Below the pieces are notes generated by a model that worked only from the letters and a program-made list of their open reading frames with translations, was not told where the DNA came from and did not search any database. Made by a program: the position numbers and the translations under genes. From Catonia carolina (lineage: Eukaryota > Arthropoda > Insecta > Hemiptera > Achilidae): DNA of 64,000 bases. Below are positions 55,701 through 64,000 of this stretch, piece after piece. How positions within the stretch are numbered: position 1 is the first letter of the stretch; each line of letters begins with the position of its first letter. The DNA lies in contig JAQMRL010000002.1 of the NCBI GenBank assembly GCA_035578175.1, positions 102,154,748 to 102,218,747 on the forward strand. The letters are read 5' to 3'.

Positions 55701-57253
55701 ACGATTAGAGTAGGGTTCAAGACACATATAATTGTTTCAGACATTTTCAAATCTTCTCATTTTGCATGAAAAGTATGTAGACGTTTTAGATTATTTGCAA
55801 TCTTTTTAAAATGATAGCATTAGTCGCACGAATTGTCATCTCTCTTAGTTTGGTTTACTGAGGTCACATGAAATCTTCATCGAAGTCTATTATACATAAA
55901 CATGAATGGTAATTACAATAATGTCGGTGTTCGATATTTGTTTTAGGGTTGGACAGGTGAGCCAGCTTTCAGGAGGCTGGAACATGAGCATTACATGCAG
56001 GAACATCTGCACAAGTTGCCACCACGCTCAAATGATTATCCCACTTTCAGAGCGCTTCCACCACCTCCAAATGACCGGAAGGAAATACACCCACCAGAAG
56101 TAAGTAATATCATTGTCAGCCATTTCTTGTTCAATTTCATATGATCACTACAATTAGAATTAGTCATTTCTGTTATCATTAAACATAGCTACATCTACTT
56201 GTTTCAGGTAATAAGTTAGAATAAAAATAAAAAATCAGGCATTTGTTGGGTCAATTCACGATGACCTTTGTTCATCAGCTGTTTGTGTCTATTCATTAAT
56301 GTTCAGTGGGTCATTATTATCATGTACCAACTAATCTGCTGGCTTCTAAACCAGATTTCTCTTTGGGAATTAAAGTTACATCCCGGTTTTGAATCACTTG
56401 CAACAGGTTAAGTATTCGCATTTGATACCAATGTGATATGTAAGATGTTTGTATTTATTTTGTATGAAAATAGAGTTAATATTCAAAATACCTACTGACC
56501 CTTTATCATCTTATGTTGGATGGAAGAAACAATTTTTATAACAGTGTTATTTAAATTTTCAAAAAAAATGACATGAGTTAAAGTTATAGCGTAAAACCAA
56601 TTTTTTATTGTTGGTGATTAGAACAAGTATGTAAAAGGAATATTTTTACTGAACTTTGAGCCCAATGACTACATCATGGTCAGTATCAATACTGACACAT
56701 TAGGCTCTTATGTATCACAACAAACATGAACCAGCCATGGAGTTTCCAAAGATATATATGTGTATTTAAATATATATTTCAATTTTAAATAATACAGCTG
56801 TTGATAATCCAACGTAGGATGTTTGATAAAATAATATATATAAATATATTCATTTATCAAACATCCTATGTAGGATTTTAAACAGCCGTATTATTTAAAA
56901 TTGAAATATGTATTTCTAACCACCAGAATACGGTAACATAAAACACTTACCAATGTTTATAGCGCTTTCGTGTATCAAAATTTGAAATGAAAAATTTTAA
57001 TGAATTTTAATTTACTGAAGATGTGTACAAGATACACGAAAGCGCTATAAACTAATTTAAAACTTCCTACTCCTACCATGGTAGATAAGGATTCCTTATC
57101 TACCATGGTAGGAGTAGGAAGTTTTAAATTTTGATGTAGAAAAATTTTAATGAATTTTAATTTACTGAAGATGTGTACAAGATACACGAAAGCGCTATAA
57201 ACATTGGTGAGTTTTTTATGTTACCGTGTTCTGGTGGTTAGAAATATATATTT

Positions 57254-57294
<41 letters not shown>

Positions 57295-60200
57295 GGCATT
57301 TAATAATTAGCATTTTTAGCATTATAATACTGAACAGAAAGTTTATTCATTACAGTTTTTAGAATTTGTGGTTTTTTTGCTTTTTCAATGATAACTGACT
57401 TCCATTGCCAGAAGTATTATCAAACTGATGATTGAAAAAGCATTTAATTTTTACTTTGTCTTTAGGAATTGCTGACAGGAGGTGTGGAACTGGTTCCACT
57501 GCTTGCTAGAAGACGAACATTACCGAGACACTGTACGTTGAGAACAACAGATGTAACCAACAGCAAACGGCAAGAACGAGATTATCCTCAGGCACCACCT
57601 CCACCTACGAGGTACAGGACTTATGCCATACTCATACCACATCTATTACAACAGTATACCTTTAATATTTGTCTCTCCATTACATTCTAATAAAAAGAGT
57701 GGACATAATTTTCTAGTGTGTTATCCTAGAATATCCTTTGATTAATGATTGTAGTTTAATTACAGTATAGACTACTGTAAAAAACTGTTTAATAACAATA
57801 CATGGTCCTGCATTTAATACATGTAGGCCCTACTAGCTATCTAAATTTCCTGTACAAAACTGTTGTATTAATAATAATATTTTTATTTCCCAAAAGTTCT
57901 ACACAAATAGGGTGATTCAGGAGGAAGAGTCAATATGTTGCCAACTGATTCTAGAGCTAAAAATAAGAAATTTTTTTTATCTAAATGTAGGTCCAGAAAT
58001 GCTTTATTTTCGAGTTACGGCTAGCAGAAGATTTCGCCCTGATTTCTTCTACAATGGTAAAGTTTTACAATACTGAAATTCCAGGAATCTAAATTAAAGG
58101 GTAAATTTGATAGTTTTACATGGTTTTTGAACTGAGCAATTGAAACAAATGGGTCCCAGTATTGCAGAACTTTACCATTGCAGAAAAAATCAGGGCGAAA
58201 TCTTCTTCTAGTCGTAACTCGAAAATAAAGCGTTTCCAGACCTTTCTTTATAAATAAAGTTTTTCTTCTATTTAGGTCTAGAATCAGTGTCAAAGTATTG
58301 TCTTTTCCTTCTGAATCACTCTGTATAGATAGCCAATATGCAGGATGTATTTAATAGGTAAGGTCAACATCTATCTAGAAAGTGATGGTATAGCTAAAAA
58401 TAAGCAAGAATGTTCTTGTAAACAAAGGTCCAGAAATTCTTTGTTGGTGAGTTATTCACCTAAAATTCAGTTACCGTAAAATGAGGCCACACTGAAATTT
58501 TGAAAAATTTAACTAAGAGGTAAACTTGATGGCATCTTATGGTTTGTAACCTGAAAATTAAATAAAACCGTTCCCAGAACTAAACTAAACTAAACTATAT
58601 CGCATTTTTTTAAAGATATCTTGCATAAAACACAAAAATTAGGGAATCAAACAGATCAGTAAAATGGCCTCCAAACTCTCCCGACTTCACGCCATACACC
58701 TAAACAAGGAGACCCATTTGTATTGATTTACTTTCTATGGGGTTAGATGAAGTCAATTGTTTATTCAAAACGGATTGACTCACAAACCGCTCTAAGGTAT
58801 CAAATAATAGAACTTATAGAAACGATTAAGAATAGTGTACTCCTGCCGTTATGATACTAAGAAAGAATGAATTCGTGGAATGAAATATCAGGTATGCATT
58901 GGAAAAAATGGGGGTAATTTCAAGCAACTTGTAGAAAATAAGCAACGTCTATATTCTTTTGATTTCATTCTTCATAGTTTCATAGTTTGCAGAATTAAAT
59001 TAAATAGTTGATAAGCTACCATTGCCAGCTTATGAACAGAAAAACTCTCCACCTAAAGTAACAACAACCCTCCCTTGAAAAAGAACCAAGTTAAAAGAAA
59101 TTGGAAAAATATATTTTAGGGATCAGATTGAAATTTTCTCATAGGTGCTCTGTTACCATTCTGGTTGATTTTGCTTTTACCATTTCTGCTGTAACCATTT
59201 TAGAGTTTTTGTTTGGGGAACGATGGATACTGTTGGTCAGGAGAGCAAAACAAACACATTGATGTATGATACATTGAGATGAGGGAGGGCATGGTCACCT
59301 TCCTATTTAATCGATATCTTTGATAAATTATAACAGATATTTTCATCAAATCATATAATGCTAACTGGTTTATTTTTCAGGAGCCCAATTTGGAAAGAGA
59401 CAACCCACAATAAAGAGTACTTGGCAGAACTGACGAATCAAGTATATCATAAACAGATGAAGATTAAAGTAAGCCCAAAAGAGTAATATTTTATTACCAT
59501 TTCAAGCACTTAATCTTGATAACATGTGATTGCATGACTGATCACTTTTCCATTTGGAAATCTTGGATCATATAATCTTACTTGGTGTAACAGCGAATCA
59601 GTCCACAGGAATGAACACTACAGACTAGTGATGAGAAATACAGCTATTTTTTGATAACGTGTTACTGAAAATAACAGGCTGCTCGATAACAGAATTCCAT
59701 ATAACTTGTTATTAAAATAACACTCTTATCGTCCAGCTTACAATAGTAATAGGTAATAGGAAATGACACATGCAGAAAAGAAATGAACTAAATTATTCAC
59801 TAACGGGTAGATTTTCTGTACAAAGGTTTATTGATAAAAAAATGGTAGTCAAAACAAACCGTCCGGCTGCGACATCATGACTCGTTGGATGGTTTGTTTT
59901 GAGTATTGATTTGCTTTCATCCTGCCGACGCCTTTAAGGATCCATGGCGGCTGACATCTCAACTTGGTGTACAATGTATATTAACTATAGTGGCTTGCTG
60001 TGTGTTCGTGAAAGATTCAGCAAGACTGGTCACCCTTGTGCTTGCGAAAAATTTCATTTGGTTTGCCATGGTTGTATTTTGTTACAGGAAATGGTAATGT
60101 TTGTCTTAACTTTGTGTCCATGAGAGATTCAGTGAGATTTGTCACCTTGGGTTGTGTTAATAACTGTATTATAACGTAGTTAAACTTAAAAAGGTGTTAT

Positions 60201-61684
60201 TACACGAAAAGGTTACTGATAACTTCATTTAGTTTTAACAGTCTTATGCTGTTATATTAGTCCTTATTGCTGTTATATTTGTGACTGTTAAAACAGTCAG
60301 ATAAGTGTCATTCATACATCAGTTCATTAAACAGCTTTGAATCACGTTGTTATAAAGTAACAGCTAACAGGTGTTTTTAGTGAACTGTTACAGTATCACG
60401 ATAACTGGCTCAATCCAGTTACCGTGTTATTAATCCTGTCATGTTAAATAAGCCCCATTTTTACTACAGATTTCTGAATCTACTGATTGTGGTCTGAAAT
60501 TTATAGGTTCCCCAAATAATAATTTCTTTGTACAAATATTTCACTATTTTGGATCCACCCTTTCAATGAAAGGAATGGTATGTTGATTTTTGTGGCCACA
60601 GAAAAAACAGAGTAACGGATGACATGATTCTTTCTCCCAAATAAGAACATTTTGAACTCGATTAGAAGTGTTTTATGATATCTCATCAGTATGATACTCA
60701 TTGGTTACTAGGTGAATTACAAGATACTGGTTTTAATAGTCACTTGGCCTAATAGGTCATCAGGCAAATGCTGGTTTGAACCTGTAGAGGCTTTACTAAG
60801 TAAAACAAGGAGTAAGATGGTTTACCATGCCTTCCTCACTGAGTGAAAAAGTATACTTATCAGCCTTCTAAAAAGCATCTACTCCCCCCCCCCCCCAGCA
60901 AATGACACCTTCACTTCATTCACCACAGGCTACTAATGCAATAAAGGGCTAAAGGCTGATGCTGTGCTTGAGCTGCAAATGCAAAGTTACGATGGTTTGA
61001 ATATATCAATAGGATGGAGGAGGGTTGGCTACAACTGCTGTAAAGGGCTAAAGGGTGATGCTGAAATGCTGTCCTTGGAGATGGAGGGAAAAGACCAAAG
61101 AGTAGACCAAGAGTGAAGTTAATGAGTTCAGTTATGGATAAATTGGGAAAAAGATGCAATGTCAAGAGAGCAATGGAGGAGAGATGGTTCAGCAATAGAG
61201 AAATGCTGTACTTGGAGATGGAGGGAAAAAGACCAAGGAGTAGACCAAGAGTGAAGTTGATGAGTTAAGTTATGGATAAATTGGGAAAAAGATGCAATGC
61301 CAAGAGAGCAATGGAGAAGAGATGGTTCAGTGATAGAGAGAGGTAAAGAGGAATTGTGTTGACCCAAAGAAAATTAGAGGAATGGTGATAATAATCGTAA
61401 TTTTGTGGCAGGCATTTTTGACTGTGAACTGAATCGAGTGATGTAGTTTATTTGATTGTATTAGAGACGGTGGTCAATGATAATGTAGACAATTTTTAAG
61501 TATTTATTAAACTGAAATCTACCCATATATGTTTCAGGAAGATCAAAATGATGACTTAGTGAAGAGCAAGCGACATTTTGAAACATGGGGAAATTTTTGG
61601 GGAAGACCAGGCCATGGAGCACCAAGAGGAAAAAATGCCAAAGAAAACCTCAATTATATACTTTATCAACTTCCTGTAAAATGA
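46744..61684 (+). CDS. Unnamed 219-residue proline-rich protein with two WGxPGxG motifs (6 exons)
   Basis: Exons: 46744-46776, 49627-49719, 55947-56099, 57466-57611, 59381-59468, 61538-61684 (TGA at 61682). Phases agree at every junction, and introns are GT-AG. The ATG has A at -3 and its exon ends in a perfect gtaagt donor. The protein is hydrophilic, with no signal peptide or membrane segment. It has an N-terminal WGKPGPGG (residues 18-25) followed by GLNFLHSL, a proline-rich middle (LPPPPNDRKEIHPPEE; PQAPPPPTR), and a C-terminal WGRPGHGAPRG (192-202) followed by NLNYILYQLP. I do not recognise the family. Short, proline-rich, Trp-Gly-containing proteins are common among axonemal and ciliary microtubule-associated proteins, and the neighbour is a ciliary gene, but that role is only a guess. 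The last four exons are firm; the first two rest on splice sites, phase and motif similarity. Confidence 0.75.
46852..47030 (-). repeat. Repeat family P, degraded fragment
   Basis: It retains ggctaacagcaaaaaggctg, then gggtctggctgcttaatgaa on the plus strand, i.e. the 3' half of P inverted. It lies 75 bp after the predicted first exon of the unnamed gene. Confidence 0.65.
47080..47235 (+). repeat. Interspersed repeat shared with 6590-6905
   Basis: It begins tacagggtgtttcctaaaac and contains gagaaaaataaatatacaat, tttgtgagttatcttgtact and aagagaggtatgttcac. The start acagggtgtttc is common at ends of arthropod DNA elements. Confidence 0.6.
47774..47945 (-). repeat. SINE type B
   Basis: On the minus strand it reads gccagttgttggtgtagtgg, then gggttcgattcccagtc (B box), and a tail with caccgtcgggatcagc. 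It is in the first intron of the unnamed gene. Confidence 0.8.
48280..49170. repeat. Large inverted repeat (foldback) with a SINE in one arm
   Basis: The left arm (48280-48459 plus 48643-48690) is the complement of the right arm (about 48920-49170). Shared segments include atttgtaacggttttc, ggtaacgttctg and gttttatcatctaaaatt. The right arm lacks the SINE. The 230-bp centre holds a SINE tail (cgctaatgaccgttgtagtt). Confidence 0.8.
48460..48632 (+). repeat. SINE type B with target-site duplication
   Basis: The head reads ggccgcattggcgtagttag, then gggttcgaatcccattc; the tail is cgtctgcgttagcagcaatt, then cagacgttaaac. ataaacaatt flanks it at 48450-48459 and 48633-48642. It interrupts the left arm of a large inverted repeat. 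Confidence 0.88.
49627..49719 (+). CDS. Unnamed gene, exon 2 (first WGKPG motif)
   Basis: 93 nt, phase 0 to 0. Acceptor gggtttag, donor gtacag (weak). It is open for all 31 codons and encodes EGPWGKPGPGG, then WRDP and GLNFLHSL, which continues smoothly into GWTGEPAF of the next exon. The local GC content is well above that of the surrounding DNA, and the motif recurs in the last exon. Both points support a real exon in otherwise repeat-rich sequence. Confidence 0.7.
49912..50106 (+). repeat. SINE with type B head and type A tail
   Basis: The head (cgtattggcgtagttggtaa, then gggttcgaatcccactc) matches type B, but the tail (gtcgctaatgaccgttgcag, then ctgatgcaacgttaaataa) matches type A. It is in the second intron of the unnamed gene. 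Confidence 0.8.
50189..50365 (+). repeat. SINE type A
   Basis: The head reads cgcctccgtggcccagtgaa, with a decayed B box (tgttcgattgacggc) and agggtctag, and the tail is gctgttgatacgacg. It is 83 bp after the preceding SINE. Confidence 0.75.
50366..53908. other. Large intronic stretch, unassigned
   Basis: Intron 2 of the unnamed gene. 52260-53150 is GC-richer, with a 93-codon minus-strand open frame (52861-53142) that has no recognisable content. 53640-53790 is a degenerate tandem of cttcaaaacttgaaa-type words. Confidence 0.45.
53913..55566 (+). mobile_element. Probable solo LTR (1654 bp)
   Basis: The segment begins TGTAACCGCCCC and ends AGACGTTACA, so it has TG...CA ends with short inverted termini. 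It is flanked by ATAG at 53909-53912 and 55567-55570, a 4-bp target duplication. AATAAA occurs about 40 bp before the 3' end. No gag or pol is visible, so a solo LTR from a Ty3- or BEL-like element fits best. The length is at the long end, and no second copy is in the window. The interior is AT-rich with a diverged tandem of roughly 160 bp near 54320-54600. Confidence 0.5.
55947..56099 (+). CDS. Unnamed gene, exon 3
   Basis: 153 nt, phase 0 to 0. Acceptor tgttttag, donor gtaagt. It encodes GWTGEPAFRRLEHEHYMQEH, then LPPRSNDYPTFRALPPPPND and the PPE end. Another frame over the same bases is also open with an ATG, but it lacks splice continuity. Confidence 0.85.
56785..57250. repeat. Nested palindromes and direct repeats
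   Basis: Three inverted pairs lie in series. An outer one, around 56800-56905, is built on atccaacgtaggatgtttga. A middle one spans 56915-56975 and 57180-57240 (accaccagaatacggtaaca; tagcgctttcgtgtatc). The core, 57056-57125, is a perfect palindrome with aaaacttcctactcctacca in each half. A 63-bp direct repeat (aattttaatgaattttaatt, then gatgtgtacaagatacacga) occurs at about 56990 and 57137. Confidence 0.85.
57255..57292. repeat. (TA)n microsatellite
   Basis: About 19 uninterrupted TA units immediately after the nested palindrome. Confidence 0.95.
57466..57611 (+). CDS. Unnamed gene, exon 4
   Basis: 146 nt, phase 0 to 2. Acceptor gtctttag, donor gtacag. It encodes ELLTGGVELVPLLARRRTLP, then RHCTLRTTDVTN and DYPQAPPPPTR. 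It is basic and proline-rich. Confidence 0.87.
57907..58328. mobile_element. Foldback element of about 420 bp
   Basis: The two halves are inverted copies. The segment near 57993-58065 (ccagaaatgctttattttcg, then ttacggctagcagaag) is the complement of 58165-58240. The ends are gggtgattcagg and the matching ctgaatcactctg, with atag just outside each end. It is in an intron of the unnamed gene. Confidence 0.6.
58329..59380. other. Intronic, nothing recognised
   Basis: Intron 4 of the unnamed gene. Part of 58380-58600 reads like a decayed relative of the preceding foldback (ggtccagaaattctttg). A short ctaaa repeat is at 58580. No coding was seen. Confidence 0.45.
59381..59468 (+). CDS. Unnamed gene, exon 5
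   Basis: 88 nt, phase 2 to 0. Acceptor atttttcag, donor gtaagc. It encodes SPIWKETTHNKEYLAELTNQ, then VYHKQMKIK. It is probably helical. Confidence 0.85.
59630..60440. repeat. Possible inverted-repeat element
   Basis: Repeated ataacagt / actgttat-type words occur near both ends (gataacgtgttactgaaaat at left; acagtatcacgataactggc at right). A hairpin lies at 59852-59910 (tcaaaacaaaccgtcc against ggatggtttgttttga). Weak as a single element. Confidence 0.35.
60748..60935 (-). repeat. Repeat family P, 3' half
   Basis: Reads cctaataggtcatcaggcaa through aatgacaccttcacttcatt on the plus strand, with a run of about 14 C at 60884-60897. The 5' half is missing. Confidence 0.8.
60945..61375 (+). mobile_element. 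LINE tail with an internal tandem duplication
   Basis: The frame reads LEMEGKRPKSRPRVKLMSSV, then RCNVKRAMEERWFSNRE, the end of a retroelement ORF2. A unit of about 137 bp is present twice, starting at 61068 and 61205, with a few differences. Confidence 0.6.
61538..61684 (+). CDS. Unnamed gene, last exon (second WGRPG motif)
   Basis: 147 nt including TGA. Acceptor tgtttcag. It encodes KSKRHFETWGNFWGRPGHG, APRGKNAKENLNY and the ILYQLPVK end. Possible poly(A) signals (AATAAA) occur at about 62396 and 62477. Confidence 0.87.
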   Translation, partial: EDQNDDLVKSKRHFETWGNFWGRPGHGAPRGKNAKENLNYILYQLPVK

Positions 61685-62730
61685 GATTTATTTTTTTTAA
61701 TCTTTGATTGATATGATAGTGGATCATTATAGGTACTGTAATCAAATCTGGCATAAAATATAAGAAAGAGAAAGAAATTGTGATATAACATTTTCAACTG
61801 TTCAAAAATTGAGCAATTGACTCATCCATCTGTACTTTTTTATGACTATTACCTATTGTTTAGCATGAAGAATTAGTGGAACATGAAAACATACTATGTT
61901 CAGGTTTCAAATGACATTCACATTTGATGGCTACCTGAAGCTAAACATGGTAGCAAGATCAACTCAACTGTCAATACACACTTTCTCCTACCTCACAGTA
62001 TCATTTGCTTTCGTATCCTCCCATCACTCAGCCTAAAACCATATCATACTCTTTTGAGAAAGAATATTGTTTGAGATTTCACTTTAAGCACTTAATCGCT
62101 GTAGGTAACTGCCCTCAATAACTTGCTTCAGACTAAGTCTTTCGATCGCATCTCTTTAGATTGCTTTTTGAAATGGCTTGACACGTTTGCACGAGTCTTA
62201 ATATTTAAGTTGCATTGTTTTTTGAGACTTTTAAGACCAGGAAAATGGTGAAATTTCCTGGGTCTTGGTGACTTGCCAAGAAAAGTCCATTGTGTGGAGT
62301 GCGGTTGCCATAGGTCATTATAAAGGGGAATGTAATAAAACCAAAAACAGGAAGCTGCTTTTGTCAAAGCTATGACAAACCTTTGTATTCATAAAGAATA
62401 AATCATTTTAGTTGTTGACATAAAAATAAAGTTAGTGTGTTGATGGAGTATATTTAGTCACTTCTTTATCAACATAAAATAAACAAGTAAAGAAATTCTA
62501 GGGATAAAGTGACCATTTAAAACTACAACATAAAAAGAATTCATTTTTCTTTTTTTCTTTTTACTTTATTTGGAAAATTTACAACTGTACATAAAAATGA
62601 GTGAATGAGACGATTATGAAATGAGATAAAATGCGCTTTAAGATGTAGAGGAGATCACCGCTCAATAGTGGGCCCCAGCTGGAAATGTTCTGTGAACAGA
62701 TTACATAATAATTGTGTGTACTATCGAAAA
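61685..62730. other. 3' UTR and downstream sequence of the unnamed gene
   Basis: AATAAA words occur at about 62396 and 62477. An open frame on the minus strand at 62128-62367 has no recognisable content. Otherwise nothing is seen. Confidence 0.45.
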
Positions 62731-63160
62731 TTACTTATTACAAAATGATGTCCCTACTCCATCGTCGGTGTAGATATCTGCGGGGATTTCCGGGAAGATT
62801 GGTAGGTATAGGTTGCATACAAGTTTGTTGCTATGACAAGATAATTTCTTATGGAATCTTGTGTAAATTTTACGAAATAAGTCGTTTATGTACGGAATTT
62901 TGAGGCCATTGTAAGAACTGTCATTGGTGAAGTGAAAGGGAGCATTTTTAATTTGTCGTAAAAATTTTGACTGAAATCGTTGGATTTTTGAAATTATGGA
63001 TGTCTTAGCAGTTGCATAGATTTGGCCGGCATACATCCAAACAGGCCGGAGATAAGCTTTATGAATAAGAAGTTTAAGATGCAGTAGTAATTTAGACCGT
63101 TTAGAAAAAAAGGTATTCTGAAGATGTGATTCTTGAATCCTAATTTTTACCAACAATGGG
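62731..63160 (-). mobile_element. Jockey-like LINE reverse-transcriptase C-terminal remnant
   Basis: The minus-strand frame reads LLIHKAYLRPVWMYAGQIYA, then KIQRFQSKFLRQIKNAPFHF and YNGLKIPYIND, the end of a jockey-type reverse transcriptase. It is open for about 140 codons, so it is younger or less decayed than the copy at 7.6 kb. Confidence 0.8.
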
Positions 63161-63303
63161 TCAAATTTTAGGTTTTGATAAACACGCTAGATCTCAATTA
63201 GGACAATAGAGCAGAGAGACTGATGGATCAGAATTGCTAAAAAACAATTTCAGTACTCAAAACATCAACCAAATTGAAAAAATAGGGTTTAATGAGTTAT
63301 GCA

Positions 63304-63800
63304 AATTGCTTATTTTCACAGCAGCATTTTTAACATGATGTTAATCATTTTAATAAAATAATACACCTACAAGGAGACATTGGTTTTGGTGTAGTGATCA
63401 GCACAACTGCATATGTCCTGGGTTCGATTCCTGATTAGGTGTATTTTATCAGTCACCCTTCAATATCTGTGTTAGCATTAATGGGTGTACAATCAGTCAT
63501 AAAATCAAAAAATATATATTGCAGTTAAGTTGATAACATAATAATTAATACTGTGATAATTAATGCTGTGATAATTGCTTATTTTCACAGCAGCATTTTT
63601 AACATGATGATAATCATTTTAATAAAATAATACACCTACAAGGAGACATTGATTTTGGTGTAGTGATCAGCACAACTGCACATGTCCTGGGTTCGATTCC
63701 TAATTAGGTGTATTTTATCAGTCACCCTTCAATATCTGTGTTAGCATTAATGGGTGTACATTCAGACATAAAATCAAAAAATATATATTGCAGTTAAGTT
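63304..63800 (+). repeat. Tandem duplication carrying a SINE-like unit
   Basis: About 220 bp beginning gcttattttcacagcagcat occurs twice, at about 63309 and 63577, over 95% alike by eye. Each copy holds a tRNA-like head (ttggtgtagtgatcagcaca, then gggttcgattcct). Identity extends outside the SINE, so this is a segmental duplication, not two insertions. Confidence 0.8.
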
Positions 63801-63860
63801 GTTAATAACAAAATATATCGCTGCTGCAGCAAGTTAGGTGTAACTATTGTTATTGTTGAC

Positions 63861-64000
63861 CCACCGGGAAGGTCTAGAGGTAAAGTCATCGCCAAGAGTC
63901 AGCTGTTTAACAGCAGATTTTTAGAGACGTAGGTTCCTGGTTCAAATCCTAGTTAAGGTAGTTGCTTTTATATGGATTTGAATACTAGACAGTGGTTACC
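63861..64000 (+). repeat. SINE type C, cut by the window end
   Basis: The head reads accgggaaggtctagaggta, then aagtcatcgccaagagtcag and ggttcaaatcctagttaag, matching the minus-strand copy at 32036-32205. It runs off the window. Confidence 0.75.

Noticed and set aside
55871..55914. Alternative first exon for the unnamed gene (ATG followed by KSSSKS, donor gtaatt)
   Set aside because: Its phase does not match the exon at 55947, and the 33-bp gap is too short for an intron.
56990..57052. Hammerhead-ribozyme-like order ctgaaga ... gaaa in the nested palindrome
   Set aside because: The gaaa is part of a longer perfect duplex (gcgctttcgtgtatc with its complement), there is an extra base before stem II, and no stem I forms beside a UH cleavage site.
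1..64000. CRISPR arrays, operons or phage-like modules
   Set aside because: No regular spaced repeats and no bacterial gene organisation; the gene structure is eukaryotic throughout.

Overview
This is a 64 kb piece of an AT-rich animal genome. It has small exons, GT-AG introns of several kilobases, tRNA-headed SINEs, mariner and other cut-and-paste transposons, and jockey-like LINE tails. The mix suggests an arthropod, probably an insect and possibly a hemipteran, but the order is a guess. There are no bacterial genes, rRNA genes, true tRNA genes or CRISPR arrays.

The first 38 kb hold the 3' part of WDR19 (IFT144; Oseg6 in flies) on the + strand. Seventeen exons between 160 and 37958 join in frame, with matching intron phases, into 875 codons plus a TAA stop. 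They cover the end of the second beta-propeller, the whole TPR-like solenoid and the C-terminal cysteine-rich zinc-binding tail. About the first third of the protein lies upstream of the window. WDR19 is a core subunit of the IFT-A complex, which drives retrograde transport in cilia. In insects this mainly matters in ciliated sensory neurons.

From 37959 to about 46.3 kb lies intergenic sequence with repeats. A second + strand gene was assembled by eye from six exons between 46744 and 61684, giving a 219-residue proline-rich protein I cannot name. Its two ends carry related Trp-Gly-(Lys/Arg)-Pro-Gly-x-Gly motifs. It is the best candidate here for an undescribed gene.

Introns and spacers are full of mobile DNA: a near-complete mariner 29 bp before a WDR19 exon, a deleted mariner with perfect termini, a deleted pogo/Tigger-like element, a TTAA-flanked MITE, a probable solo LTR, several LINE tails, at least three SINE types (some with target-site duplications), two abundant interspersed families (called R1 and P here), large foldbacks and a nested palindrome. 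From 61.7 kb to the end I see only repeats and a LINE tail. I found no convincing new multi-gene system.
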